Below are positions 19,690-31,714 of a DNA stretch of 35,000 nucleotides, one piece after another (the first letter of the stretch is position 1; each line of letters starts with the position of its first letter). Location of the stretch: contig MCFG01000140.1 of assembly GCA_002104895.1 (NCBI GenBank), forward strand, positions 1 to 35,000, read 5' to 3'. Both the position numbers and the translations under genes were made by a program. Source of the stretch: Anaeromyces robustus. Lineage: Eukaryota; Neocallimastigomycota; Neocallimastigomycetes; Neocallimastigales; Neocallimastigaceae. The notes under the pieces are model-generated. The model was not told the origin of the DNA. It ran no database searches and saw nothing but the letters and a program-made list of their open reading frames with translations.

Positions 19690-20150
19690 CTTATAGATTT
19701 ATCATGAATGTATCGAAATTATATTCCATGTCTTACCATTTCAGTTAGTATGTTCATATGTTTTAAATTTGTACTTAAACTCTAAGTTAATAACAGGTTC
19801 AGTCTACAAACCCCACTACGAACAGTGATTATCAAGGAAACTCTCAATAACAGAAAGCCACACCCTATATCATCAGGATTAATTTTAGTTCTATTCAATA
19901 TACTAATATTATTTTATGAGGCTTGAGTAACTACGCTTCAAATACTTAATTTGAAGCAACTACATTGCCAGTGTAAAAAAACCCATTACGGTGAAAAATC
20001 ACTGTACTTGGGGTAGATGATGCAATGTTGAACCAGAAGCATATGTATGCTAAAGATATGCCTTAACAACCAAGATAGAAACTACTCGATTAATAGTGTG
20101 TTTAATACAGAAAAACAAATAAAACTACGTCTTTTTGGTGCAAGTTTTAA
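19690..20150. other. G+C-elevated island, possible decayed element or structured RNA
   Basis: About 460 bp with much more complex sequence than the flanks. Both strands give short open stretches broken by stops. On the plus strand, 19801-19925 reads through ISSGLILVLFNILILFYEA, faintly like the SG...SPxLFNI region of reverse transcriptases, but too short and gapped to assign. The segment also contains self-complementary arms: GCTTCAAAT/ATTTGAAGC (about 19934-19957) and an imperfect ACGGTGA/TCACTGT stem near 19987-20004. A decayed mobile element and a structured non-coding RNA are both possible. Confidence 0.3.
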
Positions 20151-20639
20151 ATATTTAATACAAGGAAATGATATAACATAATATTTCAAACTCAAAAAAA
20201 CAAGACTCAAAATAATAACATTTAAATCATACTGATATATAATTTTTTTTTATTAATAATATATATATTTCTATTTAAGTATATATATATAATGAAAAAA
20301 ATTGTTAAAAAACTAAGTATTTTTAGTATTATACCTAGTACATTATTAAATTAAATAAATTCTTATCTAAAATAAAATAAAAACAAAAATAAAAAATTAA
20401 ATAAAAAACTTTTATATAATTTGAAAAAATTTATAAAAAGTCAATATTAACTTGATGTAAATATATTTATAAAGTAAATATATATATAAAAATTAAAAAA
20501 CGCAGTACCTTGTAACATGTTAATTTTATTGAGATTATTTTTTTTTTAAATAATTAGTGATATAATTAAAGATTAATCATTTGTTAACTATTATTTCCAA
20601 ACTATAAAATTCATTACATAAATACTTAAAATATAAATT

Positions 20640-20677
<38 letters not shown>

Positions 20678-20693
20678 TTCAAATCATAATCAA

Positions 20694-20744
20694 ATTAATG
20701 ATACTTGAAAATGATATTAATATATATTTTCAAGTATCATTAAT
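20694..20744. repeat. Inverted repeat with 19-bp perfect arms
   Basis: Arms 20694-20712 and 20726-20744 (ATTAATGATACTTGAAAAT and its complement) with a 13-bp spacer. It lies just after a long poly-A run. Confidence 0.9.
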
Positions 20745-21079
20745 ATAATATTTTAATTAAACCTAATCCATATGACATATAATTATTATTATTACTATTA
20801 TTATTACTATTATAATATTTATATTATTTTTATAAATTCTTTAATATCTTTTTATAATATTTAGAATTTTCATTCTTAGATTATGAAGAAAATCGAAAAA
20901 ATCAAAAAAATAGTTAATTATTAAAACATCTCTATTATATTCCTTTGTTAATATTCAATCGGCTTTTTGCCTTAAAAATAAATAATTATATAAATATACT
21001 TAATATTTATAAACTATTATTCCAACTTTTTTAAAATTAAAGTTATTAAAGACAGTAATTAAAAAAATAGAAAAATAAT

Positions 21080-21191
21080 GTGAGTCGAAGGAATGTCACA
21101 AGACGATTTTATTAGTAGGATTTTTTTGATAGGACTGAAATTGTTACGACAAACACTCAATGAAGCGGGAATAAAAAGATCTCATGCTTAA
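21080..21191 (+). pseudogene. Possible remnant of a Tc1/IS630-type transposase
   Basis: In a G+C-elevated patch, one frame (from 21080) gives VSRRNVTRRF and then stops. A second frame (21129-21191) gives GLKLLRQTLNEAGIKRSHA followed by a stop. The order SRRxVxRRF and then LRxxLNEAGIKxS resembles the paired helix-turn-helix region at the N-terminus of Tc1/mariner and IS630 transposases. Only about 30 residues are readable, with at least one frameshift and stops. No DDE domain or terminal repeats are seen, so the assignment is tentative. Confidence 0.25.
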
Positions 21192-21389
21192 TATAACTAT
21201 TACAAAGTAATAGTTTCAAACTAAATTTGATTTACTAATGAAAAGAAAAAAAACAATTATACTTTGTTATATCATGTTTATTTACGTATGTAACATTATA
21301 TTATAACATTATGTTAATATATATATAACTGTTATATATATAATTTAAAAAATTAAATAATACAAAAAACTGTCTTATAGATTATTAGG

Positions 21390-21419
21390 CAATTCCTCTT
21401 AATGTATTAAGAGGAATTG
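21390..21419. repeat. Inverted repeat with 14-bp perfect arms
   Basis: CAATTCCTCTTAAT, a 2-bp spacer, then its exact complement. It has unusually high G+C for this region and could form a tight hairpin. A separate shorter hairpin with 9-bp arms lies at 21195-21215, next to the transposase-like patch. Confidence 0.85.
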
Positions 21420-21576
21420 TATAAAATCATAATTTTATTATTTTTTATATTATTTATTTATAATTAATCAATTTATTTATGAATTTTATTTTTATTTTAT
21501 TTTATATTATATAATATATAATTTGAACTTGATATTTTTTAAAATTCAAAATATCAATTATTAAATTTATTATTAT

Positions 21577-21624
<48 letters not shown>

Positions 21625-22996
21625 GTTTTCTCTTTAATCTTAATCCTCTTTAAAATAATTCATTATGTAAATGTATATTTATCTTTTTTTGAAAAAAAAA
21701 GAAATAACGTATTGCTGATACATGAAACTTATATTAACGTAATGTAATTTATATTAACAAAGATAATTTTAATTGGTTAATTTCTTTTTTTTAATATTTA
21801 TTAGGTTAAACTAATTAATCCTTATATTATAATTATACTATAATATATTATTATTCTATATTATTTATATTAAAATTATATATAAAATGATTTAATTTAT
21901 AGCTTTTTCCTTTTTTTGTAATAAGCATTCTTTATTATTATTATTATAATATTATTATTATTACTATTATTATATTATTAAATTAATAACATCTTATTGA
22001 TTTAATAATAAATTAATATAATAGTTGTATATATATAAAAATAATATGAAATTTATACATTTGATTCTATTAATATATTTTTATTGATTTTAGGAATAAT
22101 TATTAATATTAGTTATAACAAAATAAATAGAATAATATTAAATATAATATATATCATTAATATAAAAAATAATTAAAATAATTTAATATTAAAACATTAA
22201 ATATTAAATAATAATCAATAAAAAATATAAACTCTTAAAAAAGTTTTTCATAAGTTCTTTGCAAAAATAATAGTTATAAACAAGTATTATTTATTGATCT
22301 AATATCCATTTCAATATAAATAAAGTGAAATGTAAATATGGAAATTTATAGAAAATTTAATTTTATAATTATAATTTATATATTTATTTTAATATTGCAA
22401 TAAAAAAAATAAAACATATTCATGTATAATACTATCACTTTTTTTTTTTTTTTTTTTTTTTTTGTAAAATTTATTAACTTGTAAAATTAAAATACATTGT
22501 AAATTAACATTTTTATTTTCTATACTTTTACAAAATTTTTAGTGGTAATACTAAGATCAAGCCATAAGCTTTTTTTTTATTTGAAATATTTTTTTACATT
22601 TTTTAAAAAAAAGTGTTAAAAATAAAATAAATTTGTTATATAGGTAAATGATAATATTGTTTTTTTTTAATAATATATTTATAATATATCAAAAAATAAG
22701 TACTTATTCTTTTTATGTTTTTATTTCTAAATTATATTAATAATGTAATTTTATAGCTTATAATATTAGTTTCAATCATAAAGAAATTCATATATCATAA
22801 ACACATAAACATCAATATATATTAATATATTTTTAAATTTTTTTTTTTATCATACTTTTTTATTCTATTATAAGTAAGTATATTTTGAATAATATGTAAA
22901 AATTAAATATACTAAAAAAAATACTATAGTTTTACTAATATTAATTAATATCCAATACAAAAAATCTAAAAATTATTTAATTTTAAAAGTATCACC

Positions 22997-25183
22997 ATGG
23001 ATGATTTTGAAAATCAAAAGAATGAAGAACAAAATGTTGAAAATCAAGAACAAAAAACACCAGTAGAATCTAACAATGATCCATCTGCTCAATCTTCAAA
23101 TGATGAAGAAACTAAGAAAAGTACTGAAAATAATGATATAGGTGAAACTGCTGAAAATGAAAATGAAAACGAAAATGTAAATGAAAATGAAAATGAAAAT
23201 GAAAATTCAACTGATGACAAAACAGCAGAACAAAAAATAGAAGAAGGGTAAGCTTTATAAAATAAAATAACAATAAAATAACAAAAAAAACTTTCTTTTA
23301 TTATTATTTGTCTTTATTTATTTAAGATAATATAGTAAAAATAAAAATTTCATCTTAAAATAGATTTTAGTTAGAATTTTATATAATAATAAAATAAAAA
23401 TTCTAGCATAAAAGAAATTTTATTGATACTCTTTATATAAATAATAATATCATAATAGAATAAATAACTAATTTAGTTTTTAATATTAATATTTTTATTA
23501 TAATAAAATAACTGTAAATAATATATATAATAATATGAAAATAAATATAAATAATTATAAATTGATATGAAATAAATAATAAATATAAAACAAAATAAAA
23601 ATAAATAATACAATAGAAAAATATTTGTAGGAGGTCTTAATATTGATACAACAGATGGTAAGATATAGTTTATAGTTTAAAAAAGATATAGGAAATATAA
23701 AAGAATAAGCCTAATGACTTAATAGCAAATAAGCTAAATGTATCTAGTTTTAAAAATTTAGTCCATAAATATTATTGTTTTGTTAAAAATTAATAATAGG
23801 AAAGATGAAATTTTTAAAATTAGTTAAACAAGTTTTGTTTATAAAATAAGTAAAAAATTAATAAATAATAAGCAAAGAGAAAATTAAGTACTTATAAATA
23901 TTTTATTTTATGTAATAATTATATACAGAAAATCTTCGTAATTATTTTTCTCAATTTGGAGAAATTCTTGATTGTGTTGTAATGCGTACTGACAATGGTA
24001 TGTCACGTTGTTTTGGATTTTTAACATTCAAGGATCCAGCAGTTATTGATAATATCTTAAAACAAAAACATAAACTTGATGGAAAGGACGTACGTATATT
24101 ATAGTAATAATAATTTTAAGACAATATTCTCCTTTTTAAATAATTAAAAATAATTTTTTTTAAAAAATATGTATTAATATTTTTTAAATGTTATAAATTA
24201 AATCATGTACAATATAAATTATATAAATATTAAATAATACATATCTATTAGATTGATCCACAACCAGCTATTCCACGTGATGAACAAGAAAAAGCTAAGA
24301 AGATTTTCGTTGGTGGTGTTAAACCTGAAGTTACTGAAGAAGAATTTAAAGAATATTTCTCACAATTTGGTACAGTAGTAGAATCAACTTTAATTTCAAA
24401 TAAAGATACAGGTCGTCCACGTGGTTTTGGTTTTATTATATTTGATAATGATCAAAGTGTTGAAGCTGTTTTAGCTAAACAAGGTGAAATTATTATTAAG
24501 GGTAAACCTGTAAGTAATAATAAAATAATGAACTTGGTGTTATGAATATATAAATACTTGTTAAATTTTTTTATTTTATCGTAATAATAAAATAATAAAA
24601 TAGACAAAAATATTAAATTTAAGTATATATAATTTTAAAATATATATTTAATAATAAATAGGTTGAAGTAAAAAGAGCTTTACCAAAAAGTAAAACTGCT
24701 AAATTAAATCATATGTCTCGTAGAAATAATTATATGATGGATCAACGTAGAAGTTATGCTGGACCAATTCGTAATTCAAGGTCTATGAGTGATCCAAGAT
24801 ACATGAGAGGTGGATATGGTATGATGGGTTATGGACGTGATTATGGAAATAGAGGAAGTCGTGGTGGTTACTATGGTTATGGAAATGGTAATGGTTATGG
24901 TTATGGTGGATATGATAATATGAATATGTATTATAGAGGACATGGAAATGGATCAAACCAACAAAACTATTCCTTTGGTTACAATGCTAGATATCAATAT
25001 AATGGACAAGGTTATGGTTATGGTGGTCGTGCAGATTCTACTAATAACTATGGATATAATTCTGGATACGGTAACTCAAGAGTTAATAATATGAATGGTG
25101 GCTATTCTGGCAATGCTTCAAACCCAGTTCAAGGTCAACAATCACAATCTCGTTCACACGGATATCATCCATATGCTCATTAA
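22997..25183 (+). CDS. Two-RRM hnRNP-type RNA-binding protein, Hrp1/Nab4-like (5 exons)
   Basis: Exons 22997-23247, 23617-23657, 23929-24089, 24252-24509 and 24662-25183 give 410 aa. Introns are GT-AG and phases match. Residues 1-83 are an acidic Glu/Asn-rich leader with repeated Asn-Glu. RRM1 has RNP2 KIFVGG (85-90) and RNP1 RCFGFLTF (124-131). The linker IDPQPAIPRDEQEKAKK (152-168) is the type found in yeast Hrp1, Musashi and DAZAP1. RRM2 has RNP2 KIFVGG (168-173) and RNP1 RGFGFIIF (208-215). From about residue 255 the tail is rich in Gly, Tyr, Asn and Arg (GYGYGG, RGGYYGYG), a prion-like low-complexity domain with RG/RGG-type motifs. Family members bind mRNA, and yeast Hrp1 acts in 3'-end cleavage and polyadenylation. 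RRM1 spans exons 2 and 3 and would be missed without splicing. Confidence 0.93.
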
Positions 25184-25984
25184 ATAAAAACAAAATAACT
25201 ATTAAATCTCGTAAGAATTTTTATATTCACTTGAATTTTTAAATATATTTAATGAAGATATATATTATACAAAAATAAAAAGGAAAATTAACGATTATAT
25301 TGAATATAAAATATATAAACATCATATTGTTTATACAATTACCATAGAAAATGAAAAATCAATTTAAAAAAATAAAAAAAAAATTAAAAAATAAAATTTA
25401 AAAGAAAAAAAAATAGTTAATAGATATAATTAAATATAGTATATATTATATATATATTTCAAATTATTTAAATATATACTTTCAATATATATAATTTAGA
25501 TTTCTTTTTATTTTTTAATTTCCTTTTTTTTTTTTTTTACAAATATATATATAAAGTACCTTTATATTTTTTTATTATTAAATCTATATATTTAAATAGC
25601 ATATTTAAAAATATTTTTTTTTTTTTTTCAAAAATTTTTTATAGTAAAAGCACTTTTATAAATATTTTACTATATAATAATTTAATATAAAATAATAATT
25701 TAAATAAAAAGAAAAATTTTTTTTAAAAAAAAAATAATAACAATTAGTTTGATATTAGTCTAAATTATATTTTTAGATTTAGTTTAATAATAGTAATAAT
25801 AATAAAATAATATAATATATAAACTTATAGTAGTAACATAGAGTAACATTAGTGAACTAGTTATTAATATAATATTTATATTTATTAATATTTAATATAT
25901 TTTTAAATAATATTAATAGTAAATTAGTTATAAATATTTATTAATATTTATTAGTATTTATATATATTTATATATATTTAAATA

Positions 25985-26078
25985 ATGAAATAATATTAAT
26001 AAGAATTAAAAGTAGTACATATGATGAAATAATATTAATAGGAATTAAAAGTAGTATATATGATGAAATAATATTAAG
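25985..26078. repeat. 39-bp tandem repeat, about 2.4 copies
   Basis: Copies at 25985-26023 and 26024-26062 plus a partial third copy, each starting ATGAAATAATATTAA. The copies are nearly identical. Confidence 0.85.
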
Positions 26079-26278
26079 TTGTATTTAATATACTTTTTTT
26101 TTTCTTTTCTAATATATATAGTAATTAAAGGAATTCTATAATTAAATGTATATTTTACTAATTCTTTACTAATTTTATTGTATTTGATAATGATATATAT
26201 ATACATAATTATATATGACTTCTTAATTATATATATATTATATATTATATTTAATATTACATATAATTTCTGACTAAT

Positions 26279-26364
26279 TAGTTTATAGAAATATCAGTAT
26301 AATATTAATAGTTAATATTATACTGATATTTCTATAAACTATATATTAATAGTTAATATATAGT
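26279..26364. repeat. Perfect 30-bp-arm inverted repeat followed by a 12-bp-arm inverted repeat
   Basis: Arms 26279-26308 and 26312-26341 are exact complements around a TAG spacer. They are followed directly, with a small overlap, by arms 26338-26349 and 26353-26364, again around TAG. Both hairpins share the core TTAATAGTTAA. The 63-bp first element could extrude as a cruciform or be a MITE-like insertion. Confidence 0.9.
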
Positions 26365-27806
26365 ATAATATTTATAATTTAGTACTTTTTCCTTATTATT
26401 AACATTTTTAATAATTTTATTTATATAACTATATAGCATTTAAAAAAGAAAAAGACAGTGATTAATATCAATAAATAATTAGAATTAGTCAATAAAATTT
26501 TTATGTATATATTAAAAAAATTATTTTTATAATAAGAAATAATAGAAATTAGAGTTAAATATAAGTACATAAACTATAATAAATATTTATATAAGTTTTA
26601 ATAAGTTTTAATAATAAATAAATAGATTTAAGTAAAACATTTATTCTTGTTTTAATTGTTTAATAATAAAAATTTGTTCTTAAAAAAAAAAAAAATAATT
26701 CTTGAATATTTATTTTTTATATAATAATTATAATCATAATAATAATTATTAAATAAATAAATATATATATTTATTTATTTAATGCTAATACTCTAACCCT
26801 GTACAATAACATTCATTTGATTTTGATTATGACATGCTAATAGAAATTTGTATTTATAATATTTTTATATTATTTTATTATAGATATAAAAATTAAAAGT
26901 ATTCATTAAAAAATGCAATAATTAATATATATAACTTAATAAATAATTAATAGTTATCCGTTAAAAAATATCAAAACTTTATTTTGAAATAATATCATAT
27001 TATAAAATTAAGTTATTACAAAGTAAACATTGGTAAAAGTAAAAATTGTTAAAAAGTAAATTATTAACTTATTTTTTTATTTATTTTTTTTTATAAACAT
27101 TATTTTAAAATAAAAAAAATATAATAAAATATTATCCACTATTATTTTTAATTTATAAAAGTATAAACTAATATATCAATGATTAATGGCTTGGACGTTA
27201 TCACATCATGTCACATCACAAAATTTTAATTTTTAGAAAAAAAAAATATTAATATTAAAAAAATCATTTGCTATTATTATATTACACAAAAAAAAAAAAA
27301 TTCAGAAGATATATATATATATATATATAGAGTATCCTTAATATAAAAAGAAAAAAACATATATAATATATTCGTAAAAGATATTTATATTTGATATATT
27401 AAAAAATCTATTGATTAAGAGTTAACTATAGTATAATTAACAAAAAATATTATAGCCATGATTTTTTTATTAAATATTGGAATTAAAGTTTGTTGAAATA
27501 AAAAACTAGTTAAATAATAAAATTTGTGTTATTTTTGAAATATAAAAAAAATTTACTTTCCCAAAGAAAATTTACAATTAATAATTACCGAATGTTTTTA
27601 ATGAGACATCAAAGTTTACATTAACAAAAGTTTTTAGTTTATATATTAAAAATTAGTAATACATTATTTTTTAGATTGTATGTATAAGAATAACGGTAAT
27701 AATTCCTAATTTATATAATTATGTATTTAGAATATTAACCAATTATTACTTTATCATAATTGATTAAAAATATTATAACATTATACTATGTAAATAAATA
27801 TATATG

Positions 27807-27809
27807 TAT

Positions 27810-27889
<80 letters not shown>
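27807..27889. repeat. (ATTT)n microsatellite
   Basis: About 20 uninterrupted ATTT units. Confidence 0.95.
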
Positions 27890-28656
27890 TTTGTTTATTT
27901 ATATTATTTTTAGACAATACTATATAATTTAAGCTTTTTTAATTAAAGACTAAATAATGATATATATAATATATAAATATATTGTGTAATTAAAACATTT
28001 TATTGTGAAATTGATAGTACATATATTAACATAATAATATTAAATTTGTATTAATTGATATTCATAGTGTAACATTTTTTATTTATATACATACATTTAT
28101 ATTATAATATAAAATAGAATATATTATATCATATATTAATATACTCCACAATAATGCTTTTTGTTAATTAATTAATTAATCCATAATTGAAAAATATTTA
28201 ACAGGCTATTATATAATCTATTATTATTATATACTAATATGTCAAAATTTTGTTTTTTAGAAAAGTATAAAAGGCCCAATACTTGTCTATTTTAAAAATA
28301 TTTAATCTCACCCCGCATAAAATAAACAAAATATATAAAAATAGTAAGTATAAATTATAAAATACTTTCAGAATGAATAATGGAATTAATATATGAAATT
28401 GAAATTTATTTAAAATAAAAAAGAAGTTATAATTAAGAATTTTTCTTAATTGTAATGAAAATGAAAATAATATATAATTAAAAATATGTATATTGCTGTA
28501 TAGTATATAATATGAATGATTTAATTAATTCTATATGTAATTGCTTATTATTATTATTATTATAATAAAATATATATGTACTAATTTTAATCCTATAATA
28601 TAAAATAAAATAAATATATGTAGATTAAATAGTTATATTTATATATATATAATAAA

Positions 28657-29400
28657 ATGAGTAGTGATCAACAAAATAAAAAAAGAAAATTAGATAAGTA
28701 AATGTTATACTCTTAGTAGATATCTTAAGCATAGAAAATAAATCATTATTTATTTTTTTACTAGGATATATATATATTTAATTATTTTAGTAATACTTTT
28801 TTATATTTAAAAAATAAAAAATAACATATTAACAAAAAATATAATTTTAATAATTATAGCGAAATGTCTATCAAAGGTACTAAAACTGAACAAAATTTAT
28901 TAAAAGCTTTTGCTGGAGAATCTCAAGCTAGAAACAAATATACTTTCTATGCTTCCAAGGCAAGAAAAGAAGGTTACAATCAAATTGCTGACATCTTTGA
29001 AGAAACTGCCAATAATGAAAAAGAACATGCTAAATTATGGTTTAAATTATTGAACGATGGTGTTCCAGATACTAAGACTAACTTAGAAGATGCAGCTGAT
29101 GGTGAAAATGAAGAATGGACAAGTATGTACAAAGAATTTGCTGAAACAGCTAAGGCTGAAGGTCTTGATCATATTGCTTTCCTTTTCGAAAAAGTAGCTG
29201 AAATTGAAAAGTCTCACGAAGAACGTTATCGTAAACTCCTTAAGAATTTAAATACTAATGCTGTCTATATTAAAGGTGAAAAGGTTATTTGGGAATGTAC
29301 TAATTGTGGTCATATTCACATTGGTGAAAGTGCTCCAGAACGTTGTCCAGTTTGTGACCACCCACAAAAATATTTCAGAATTCGTGCCGAAAATTACTAA
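28657..29400 (+). CDS. rbr: Rubrerythrin with a spliced basic N-terminal leader (2 exons)
   Basis: Exons 28657-28697 and 28860-29400 (GT-AG intron) give 193 aa. Translation could instead begin at the ATG at 28864 (178 aa), which matches the usual bacterial start. The two-exon reading stays in frame and adds [15 protein letters not shown]. Numbering from 28864, the diiron four-helix domain shows E19, the ExxH pair E52/H55, E81 and E84 in GENEEWT, and the ExxH pair E115/H118. The C-terminal rubredoxin domain has C145-x2-C148 and C161-x2-C164. Rubrerythrins reduce hydrogen peroxide in anaerobes. The family is essentially prokaryotic, so transfer from an anaerobic bacterium is likely, followed by adaptation to host codon use and gain of an intron. 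The added KKRKLD resembles a nuclear localisation signal. No mitochondrial or secretory targeting peptide is seen. Confidence 0.93.
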
Positions 29401-29763
29401 TTTAATTTCAATAATTTAATAAATAGTAGTCAAAATATATTTATAAGTTTTTATATTCATTTTTAATATGATTAACATATTAAAATTTATTAAAATATGT
29501 AAATTTTATTAATAATTTTCATTTATTTACATTAAAAAATTTTTTATCATTCATAAATACAAAGTCGCATAGGCATATTAAAAATTGATTAAATATGCTT
29601 TAAAATAGATTAAATAACTATTCTTAAATAATATATTTAAAAATGAAAAATGAAAAATAAAAAAAAAAATTATAATATAATAATAAATATAATCAAAATA
29701 ACAAATAAAATAAAAATAATAAAATAAAAATAATAACAATAAAATAATAAATAATAAATAATA

Positions 29764-29794
<31 letters not shown>

Positions 29795-29847
29795 TATTTG
29801 TTAGTTCATTTTGTAAAGTTCATTTTGTATTTAATTAAGTAATTAAG

Positions 29848-29921
29848 TTCATATATTTTTGTAAAATTCATAATTATACTGAAACTTCATATATTTTTGT
29901 AAAGTTCATAATTATACTGAA
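29848..29921. repeat. 36-bp direct repeat
   Basis: Copies at 29848-29883 and 29886-29921 differ at one base; each starts TTCATATATTTTTGTAAA. A second pair of shorter repeats (AAGTAATTAAGTTCATATAT) flanks them at about 29838 and 29924. Confidence 0.85.
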
Positions 29922-31155
29922 TCAAGTAATTAAGTTCATATATTTAAAACATATATTTAAAACAAATATCTATTTATTATATAATAATACATAAAATAAA
30001 TTCTAATGATGAAAAAAATATTTATACATAATGATACCCCAAGGGAGTTTAATGGACTTCACAATACCTTTAATAAATACAAATGTTACTTATTTGTTTT
30101 ATAATATTGTATGTTGTATCATTAGAGAGGATTGAAATCAGAATAAGTACTCAGGAATTATATAATTTCAGAAATTTATTATATTTATTAATATTTAACA
30201 TTTAAAATGTATTATTTTAGAAAAGAATTTTATCTTATTTTTTGATTTAATTCTACATCAATAAATGTATTAATAAACAAATGTAAGGAAGAATATTCTC
30301 TTCTTTTAGTATAATATTCGTAGCATCATATTATTATAATAGGTTTAATAAAAATAAAGCAAAATTTTTTAAAATTATATCCGATCATTATTATTAGGTA
30401 CAAATAATTGTGTATAAATATATGTGATATGAATATATTTTTTATTAAATAATAATTAAAAAGTAATAAAATAATATTATTAATTGTTATTTTATGATAG
30501 ATTATTTTATAAATTTATTCATATTATTATTATATGTAAAATATTATTATTATGTATTCCACATATAAAGCAATTATTACCTCTTTATTTATTTATAAAT
30601 AAAATTTATCAACTTAGCCACCATTAATTTATTTAAAAAATATAATTCATTCATTTATTTAATATATACTAACATAATATATATAATTATTAATATTGTT
30701 ATGTTTAACTAATAATATATACATTATGATAGTTATTTTATGATAATACGTAAGTTATAATTATCATCATAAATTTAACGATATTATTATATAAAAAATT
30801 AATATATAAAATATAATACCAAGTTGAATTGTAGGTATGGTCTTATACAAAGAAAAAAAAATACTATTTATAATTATAATATATATAAATAATAATTTTT
30901 TTGATTATTAATAATAATAATTTATGAATAAAAAAAAAAAAGTAACAAATAACAAAATAAAGGATATTGAGATAATTTCTGATTGGATAATGATGATAGA
31001 AAATATTAATATTGTGTGAATAATGTATATATATAAATAAATAATGAGTTATAAATTTATTAAATCGTTTTTTTAATTTTATATGTATTATTATATTATA
31101 TATTTTATGGTTAGGTCAAATATTTATGTGAATTATTAAGAATTTATGAATAATG

Positions 31156-31266
<111 letters not shown>

Positions 31267-31471
31267 ATATATATATATATAAATAATGAAGTATAATGTA
31301 ACATAATGTAATTTAATGTAGTATAATGTAATAATTTTTTTATAATGACCTAGTTATCTTATCTTATTCATATAAAATATAATATTTAACATATAGGATC
31401 TAATATAATCATAATATTAATTGGCTTAAAAATAAATTTAATAGAAAAAAATAATTTTTGTCTTCGAGATG

Positions 31472-31476
31472 ATTGG
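31472..31476 (-). promoter_or_regulatory. Inverted CCAAT box upstream of CTP synthase
   Basis: ATTGG in GATGATTGGTCAAAA, 238 bp before the ATG, in a short patch of higher G+C. A HAP/NF-Y site is inferred from sequence and position only. Confidence 0.3.
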
Positions 31477-31714
31477 TCAAAAAAATTTTTAGAATTTTTT
31501 TTTTTTTTTTTTTTTAAATTAAAAGAAAAATTGATATATAAATAAAAAAAAAGAATTTTATTTTTAAAAATTACATTTTTAATGTCATATAAAAAAATAG
31601 AGTAAAGAAATTAATTTGTTTAGTAATTTCAATTTAGAAAGCTTATTTATTATAGAGTTTATTTATTATATCATTTAGAATATTTAATTTATTAAAAATA
31701 TAAAAAATTTCAAA

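Larger units (their letters stand above)
18592..22996. other. 4.4-kb region without a recognisable intact gene
   Basis: Apart from the islands and inverted repeats listed separately, this is A/T-rich DNA with short microsatellites ((ATT)n at about 18928-18968, (ATA)n at about 21586-21622) and homopolymers (A at about 20646-20673, T at about 22440-22463). The right part should contain the promoter of the RRM gene. No exon of a known family was found on either strand. Confidence 0.65.
25184..28656. other. 3.5-kb intergenic region with repeats and inverted repeats
   Basis: No gene is seen. It contains a 39-bp tandem repeat (25985-26078), long inverted repeats (26279-26364) and an (ATTT)n tract (27807-27889). 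The right end should hold the rubrerythrin promoter. Confidence 0.7.

Noticed and set aside
19930-20015. Zinc-finger-like reading CQCKKTHYGEKS on the plus strand
   Set aside because: The histidine and cysteine spacing does not fit a C2H2 finger, and stops close the frame on both sides.
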